Notes under the pieces: model-generated
Databases searched by the model: none
What the model was told of the DNA's origin: nothing
The model's input: only the letters and a program-made list of their open reading frames with translations
In this document: positions 60,540-64,000 of the stretch, one piece after another
Numbering within the stretch: the first letter of the stretch is position 1
How the letters are laid out: every line of letters begins with the position of its first letter
Program-made: the position numbers and the translations under genes
NCBI RefSeq assembly: GCF_012184425.1
Contig: NZ_VTOW01000003.1
Coordinates: 434,001 to 498,000 of the forward strand
Length of the DNA stretch: 64,000 bases
Source of the DNA: Candidatus Manganitrophus noduliformans
GTDB taxonomy: Bacteria > Nitrospirota > Nitrospiria > SBBL01 > Manganitrophaceae
Direction of reading: 5' to 3'

Positions 60540-61616
60540 ATGGGAGCCTGTCTCCTGCTCCTCCTGGTCACCGCGTGCAGCCGTGTAATAAATACGGGAG
60601 TCAATACGATGGCAGTCGCTTCGCTCAATGAAATTTATACCGCCGTCCGCCTGGTGGGGTTCTGGCAGTTTACGGCGGGGGGACAGAACTATCTCGGTGT
60701 GCTGGAACAGGATGCCGATGAGACCCGGAGTACCTTGACGATCCTCCGCGCGGGCGACGGTCGTTGGGAAACCGTGAAAGCCATTTCAGACGAGGATGTC
60801 GGCATTCGGGCGATCGATGGGCAGCCGATCGGAGGCGATCTCCTCTTCGGGTTGGAACTGAACGAAGAGATGTCGTTGCAGATCGCGCGGGTGGAACTCT
60901 CGGCGCTGCTCGATCCGGCGAATCAAGCCGTGGCGTTCAACCCGAGCGGAGAGATCAGTCCGACCGATGCGCAGGCCCAAAAGGTAGATCTGCCGGTGAC
61001 GCAGCGGTGGAATGTGGCGACCCCGCTGCCTCCGGCGCGTTGGCTCTTCAGCCCGCAGTTCGTGCGGGGAGGGGACGCGCCGCAGCTGATCGCGAATACG
61101 GCCGACGGCCAAGCGATGCTGTTCACCCCCACGGCCCAGCCGGACCTTGCGGCGTTTTCAATCCCGAACGCGGCGGAGCCGCAGGCCGCCATTGTGAACG
61201 GTCAGCAGATCGTGGCGTTCAAACGGTATCCGGAACCGTACTACCCCTTCTGGTCGCTGCCGCAGTATTCGGGAGACAAGTTGCCGAAGGGGGGGGATCT
61301 GATGGTGGCGACCGATCCGGCCTCGCCGCGAAACCTCTCGCGCGAGTTATCGATCGGTCCGATCATCGGATATAAAATGGCAGCCTCTTCGGATGGGCGG
61401 CTTTGGATCTTCGCGTTGAGCGATGCGCCGGTCGGGACCGATGTGATCGCCTTGTCGCAGCGCGGTCCGGAGTGGACCGTTGCAGGGCGATGGTCGGTGG
61501 ACGGGGAGGTTCAGCAGCTTTCGGCGGAGTACGCGACGGAGCGCTGGCACCTCATTTACGGCGTGCCGATCGAAGGGGGGTGGTCGCTGCGGCATCAGAC
61601 CTGGCGGGCGGCTTAA
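60540..61616 (+). CDS. Lipoprotein, candidate immunity protein
   Basis: This 358-residue protein opens with MGACLLLLLVTAC, a short lipoprotein signal with Cys13. There is no basic N-region and no good ribosome site, so the start may be upstream at a rare codon. The mature part is beta-rich with no named domain (NEIYTAVRLVGFWQFTAG, KWLFSPQF-like RWLFSPQFVRGG). It directly follows the candidate effector on the same strand. The arrangement suggests a periplasmic immunity protein, or a second surface factor. Confidence 0.6.
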   Translation: MGACLLLLLVTACSRVINTGVNTMAVASLNEIYTAVRLVGFWQFTAGGQNYLGVLEQDADETRSTLTILRAGDGRWETVKAISDEDVGIRAIDGQPIGGDLLFGLELNEEMSLQIARVELSALLDPANQAVAFNPSGEISPTDAQAQKVDLPVTQRWNVATPLPPARWLFSPQFVRGGDAPQLIANTADGQAMLFTPTAQPDLAAFSIPNAAEPQAAIVNGQQIVAFKRYPEPYYPFWSLPQYSGDKLPKGGDLMVATDPASPRNLSRELSIGPIIGYKMAASSDGRLWIFALSDAPVGTDVIALSQRGPEWTVAGRWSVDGEVQQLSAEYATERWHLIYGVPIEGGWSLRHQTWRAA

Positions 61617-61652
61617 CGTCGGCTCGCTAGAAGAGGCCTCCTGCCGGCAGAG

Positions 61653-62108
61653 TCACTTTTTTCCCGGGGTGAGTTTTCTCTTTTTGTCCGGCGGAGCCGG
61701 AATGAACGCGGCCGGTGAAACCCCGAAGCGCTCCGCGAGTTTGGCGATTTGGCGGACGTTCAGTTCGCGCTTGCCGGAAAGGATTTCCGAGACGACCCCT
61801 TGGCTTCCGATCTCAGGCAGGTCGGACTGCTTGAGCCGATGCTCCTCCATCAGATTTTTGAGGATTTCCGGTCCGAATGATTCGGGAAGGGAAAAATGGG
61901 CCTCTTCATAGGAGTGGATGAACAAGGCCAATGCCTCGGCCATCTCCGCCAGGGGATGATTCTCGTTTTGGCCGATTTCGTCGATGATTTCGTCGAGGAC
62001 GGCAACGGCATTTTTGTACTCTTCCTCTGAATGCAGCACGCCAAGGGGAACCCGTTTCCGAATCCGGCGATATTCGGCGTTTGCCTCATGGATGTAATTT
62101 GAGGACAT
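61653..62108 (-). CDS. higA: HigA-type antitoxin, HTH
   Basis: A 151-residue antitoxin. The N-terminal half (~1-80) is helical and acidic and probably binds toxin. The C-terminal half is an XRE-type helix-turn-helix (LKQSDLPEIGSQGVVSEILSGKRELN). It is three bases after higB on the minus strand, in the toxin-first order of higBA loci. It should bind the palindromic operator at 62411-62425. Confidence 0.88.
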   Translation of the reverse strand: MSSNYIHEANAEYRRIRKRVPLGVLHSEEEYKNAVAVLDEIIDEIGQNENHPLAEMAEALALFIHSYEEAHFSLPESFGPEILKNLMEEHRLKQSDLPEIGSQGVVSEILSGKRELNVRQIAKLAERFGVSPAAFIPAPPDKKRKLTPGKK

Positions 62109-62111
62109 GAT

Positions 62112-62399
62112 TTATTTCCTCCATTTTCCCCGGTCGTACTCGGGGTGAGTGAGCACGTGCCGGATATAAACTTTTTTCCGGTTATAGTGGATTGCCGCAA
62201 TCAATCGATACTTATTCCCTCCGATGTTGAAAACCGTGAAACGGTCGATTTGATCGGCGGAGGGAAACGTAACCCGCAGGCCGGCAAAAGAAGCGTAGTC
62301 GGTCTTGCTGACGATGGTGTACCAGTGATTGAGTGGAGCTTGCGCATCCGGATGTTTCTTGGAAAATTCGATCAGCCTCTTTCGCGTAATGATATGCAC
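62112..62399 (-). CDS. higB: HigB-type toxin, mRNA interferase
   Basis: This 95-residue RelE/HigB-fold toxin would cut mRNA on the ribosome. The family pattern is clear: MHIITRKRLIEFSKKHPDA, NIGGNKYRLIAAIHY and RHVLTHPEYDRGKW. It starts at GTG 62399, exactly seven bases past the -10, so the mRNA may be leaderless. It interrupts the T6SS locus on the opposite strand. Confidence 0.9.
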   Translation of the reverse strand: MHIITRKRLIEFSKKHPDAQAPLNHWYTIVSKTDYASFAGLRVTFPSADQIDRFTVFNIGGNKYRLIAAIHYNRKKVYIRHVLTHPEYDRGKWRK

Positions 62400-62405
62400 A
62401 ACACA

Positions 62406-62434
62406 ATCATATCTCAACTTGAGATAAATGTCAA
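62406..62434 (-). promoter_or_regulatory. higBA promoter and operator
   Basis: On the minus strand TTGACA (62434-62429) is followed after 17 bases by TATGAT (62411-62406), a near-consensus promoter. A perfect palindrome ATCTCAACTTGAGAT (62411-62425) fills the spacer and touches the -10. It is the expected HigA operator. Confidence 0.8.
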
Positions 62435-62470
62435 AGCATCGGGGATTCAAGTTGGTAAGGTGACGACAGG

Positions 62471-63706
62471 ATGATCCTCCTCGACATCCTTGAAGAACAT
62501 CTTGAAGAAGCCGACTTTCTTTTTCAGCAGCGGACGAATGCGCTTGCCGATCGAGCCTACGACCTCGACGGCTTAGCCGAGCTCGAAGAACGGCTGCTGG
62601 CGCATCTCGACGGTTTGGTTCTCGGAGGGAAAGAAGCCTGGGCGCTCCTGGAGCCGAAGCTTGCCGGCGGCGCGTTAGGGGAAGTTTTCGCGGCGGCCTT
62701 CGTGGCGCTGGAGTCGGGCGATCCGGCGCGGATCGAATTGCTCCAGAAGACATTCGGCGGGGCGGAGGGGCCGGTATTAGACGGAATCCGCCACGCCCTT
62801 CGGCATACCTCCTCTCCCGAGATCGAAAAGATCGTTCGGCCTCTGCTCGACAACGAAAAGGGAGCGGTTCGCGCGGCGGCGATCGATGTGATCAGCTTCC
62901 GCAGGATGTCCCTCGAAACCGGTCTTCTTCAAGCTGGATTGCGGGAGAAAGATCCGCTCGTCGCTTCCGCCGCGGCGAATGCGGTCGGGAGGCTTCGAAT
63001 CGCCGGCCTGAAATATGAGGTGGAGGCGGCGTTGGAGAGCGATGCCGTCCCGGTTCGTCTGGAGGCGATCCGGGCGGGGCTTCTCTTGAAGAGCGAGAAG
63101 GCATTGAGCCGCTGTCGAAAAGCGGTTCAGGAACGGGGTGAAGAGGGAGGGGAGGCGATCCTCCTCCTGGGTCTCCTGGGTCATCCCGAAGATGGACCGC
63201 GCCTCGTGAATGCGTTGGGAGAAGCGGCCCTCGCTCGAAATGCGGTCATGTCGCTCGGTCTTCTCGGTCGCGCCGCGGGGATCGATGCGTTGATTCAATG
63301 CGCGGCCGATCCGAAGCTTGCGCGTTTGGCGGGGGAGGCGATTCGGACAATGACCGGCGTCGATTTGGAGAAAGAGAACCTTGTCGCGCCAAAAGCGGAA
63401 GCCGATGCGAAACCTGAAGCAGAGGACGAATTCGAAGATGGTCCCGATGAGGGCCTTCCGATCCCCGATCCGGTGAAGTTGGAGGGATGGTGGCGGAAGA
63501 GCATATCCCGATTCGATAAGAAGACCCGGTACCGAAAAGGCCAGCCTTACAGCCCACAAAGGTTGATCGAACTTCTCCACACCGGCACGCTCCCCGAGCG
63601 CCATCACGCCGCGCTGGAATTGGCCTTGATCGATCCGTCTCGTCCCCCTTTCGAGACGCAGGCCTTTGCGGCGCGTCAACGGAAAGAGACGGCGGGCTTA
63701 AAATAA
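62471..63706 (+). CDS. TIGR02270-family HEAT-repeat protein, T6SS-associated
   Basis: A 411-residue protein with several HEAT-like helical repeats (DNEKGAVRAAAIDVIS, KDPLVASAAANAVGRL, VPVRLEAIRAGLLL). The C-terminal motif WWRKSISRFDKKTRYRKGQP and PERHHAALELAL are typical of TIGR02270 proteins found near T6SS genes. It resumes the + strand after higBA. Function unknown; a scaffold is likely. Confidence 0.85.
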   Translation: MILLDILEEHLEEADFLFQQRTNALADRAYDLDGLAELEERLLAHLDGLVLGGKEAWALLEPKLAGGALGEVFAAAFVALESGDPARIELLQKTFGGAEGPVLDGIRHALRHTSSPEIEKIVRPLLDNEKGAVRAAAIDVISFRRMSLETGLLQAGLREKDPLVASAAANAVGRLRIAGLKYEVEAALESDAVPVRLEAIRAGLLLKSEKALSRCRKAVQERGEEGGEAILLLGLLGHPEDGPRLVNALGEAALARNAVMSLGLLGRAAGIDALIQCAADPKLARLAGEAIRTMTGVDLEKENLVAPKAEADAKPEAEDEFEDGPDEGLPIPDPVKLEGWWRKSISRFDKKTRYRKGQPYSPQRLIELLHTGTLPERHHAALELALIDPSRPPFETQAFAARQRKETAGLK

Positions 63707-63759
63707 CCAAGAGCAATACCCGGCAATCAACCATCACTTTCACGGAAAGGAGAAAAACG

Positions 63760-63999
63760 ATGCCTTACTACACACAGGATGCGAAAGTCGGAGATCGGAC
63801 CTATCGGTTTTACGGTGTTCAAAACGCGCATAATCATAATCGCGGAATTGAGTTCTCCAAGGCGATCAAGGAGCTTTGCGTTTTGAGCTTTGGAGACGAG
63901 CCCGAGCTGGGACATTTTGCCAGCAATCAGTCGAGCATCCCGGGAGGGGACCGGGTCATCGAGCTCAAGTGGAGAAACAACGCCTGGTCGAACCGGTAA
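63760..63999 (+). CDS. Small hypothetical protein, 79 aa
   Basis: A complete small gene close to the window end, 54 bases after the TIGR02270 gene and behind AAAGGAGAAA. The sequence is rich in Asn, His and aromatics (FYGVQNAHNHNRGIEFSK) and has no signal peptide. I do not recognise the family. It probably belongs to the T6SS payload module. Confidence 0.55.
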   Translation: MPYYTQDAKVGDRTYRFYGVQNAHNHNRGIEFSKAIKELCVLSFGDEPELGHFASNQSSIPGGDRVIELKWRNNAWSNR

Positions 64000-64000
64000 T

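Overview
The window is a GC-rich stretch (clearly above 55% by eye) of a Gram-negative bacterial chromosome. Outer-membrane-type lipoproteins, Tat signals, σ70 and σ54 promoters and a complete type VI secretion system (T6SS) support this. The gene mix and protein style suggest a Nitrospirota- or deltaproteobacterium-like lineage, but no rRNA or phylogenetic marker settles it. I found no tRNA, rRNA, CRISPR array, phage or complete insertion sequence.

Region 1 (1-16.3 kb) holds housekeeping and metabolic genes: a surface lipoprotein cut by the window edge, a dienelactone hydrolase, a cupin and a HAD phosphatase, a membrane Ser/Thr kinase, a 23S rRNA pseudouridine synthase, aspS, a sulfite-oxidase-like molybdoenzyme, an FGE-fold protein, a zinc alcohol dehydrogenase, a Nudix hydrolase, a cyclase and a 6-phosphogluconate dehydrogenase. 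It ends with an orphan zincin that carries an eCIS-type N-terminal leader.

Region 2 (16.3-27.7 kb) is a pyrimidine operon: promoter, PyrR-binding RNA hairpin, terminator, then pyrR-pyrB-pyrC-carA-sppA-[accessory insert]-carB-greA-SAM hydrolase-small membrane protein. The AT-richer insert has a nucleotidyltransferase, a small gene with a perfect A_AAA_AAG slippery heptamer, and a coiled-coil/zinc-ribbon protein. Several palindromic repeats have invaded this operon, including one in frame inside carB.

Region 3 (27.7-32.6 kb) has a hybrid histidine kinase, a threonine-dehydratase-like enzyme, a membrane HExxH protein, a PilZ protein and an RCK_C-like protein.

Region 4 (32.8-64 kb) is a complete T6SS locus with all 13 core components: pseudokinase-like protein, FHA protein, tssJ-K-L-M, tagF, tssA-B-C, hcp behind a σ54-type promoter, tssE, an unknown gene, tssF-G-H and vgrG. 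A payload module follows: DUF6484, DUF2169, PAAR-like DUF4150, a ketosynthase-fold protein without its catalytic cysteine, a large protein with a transglutaminase-like Cys/His/Asp arrangement (candidate effector) and a lipoprotein (candidate immunity protein). A higBA toxin-antitoxin pair on the opposite strand splits the locus before a TIGR02270 HEAT-repeat gene and a small unknown gene. tssH is bracketed by two MITE-like repeats that begin at stop codons.
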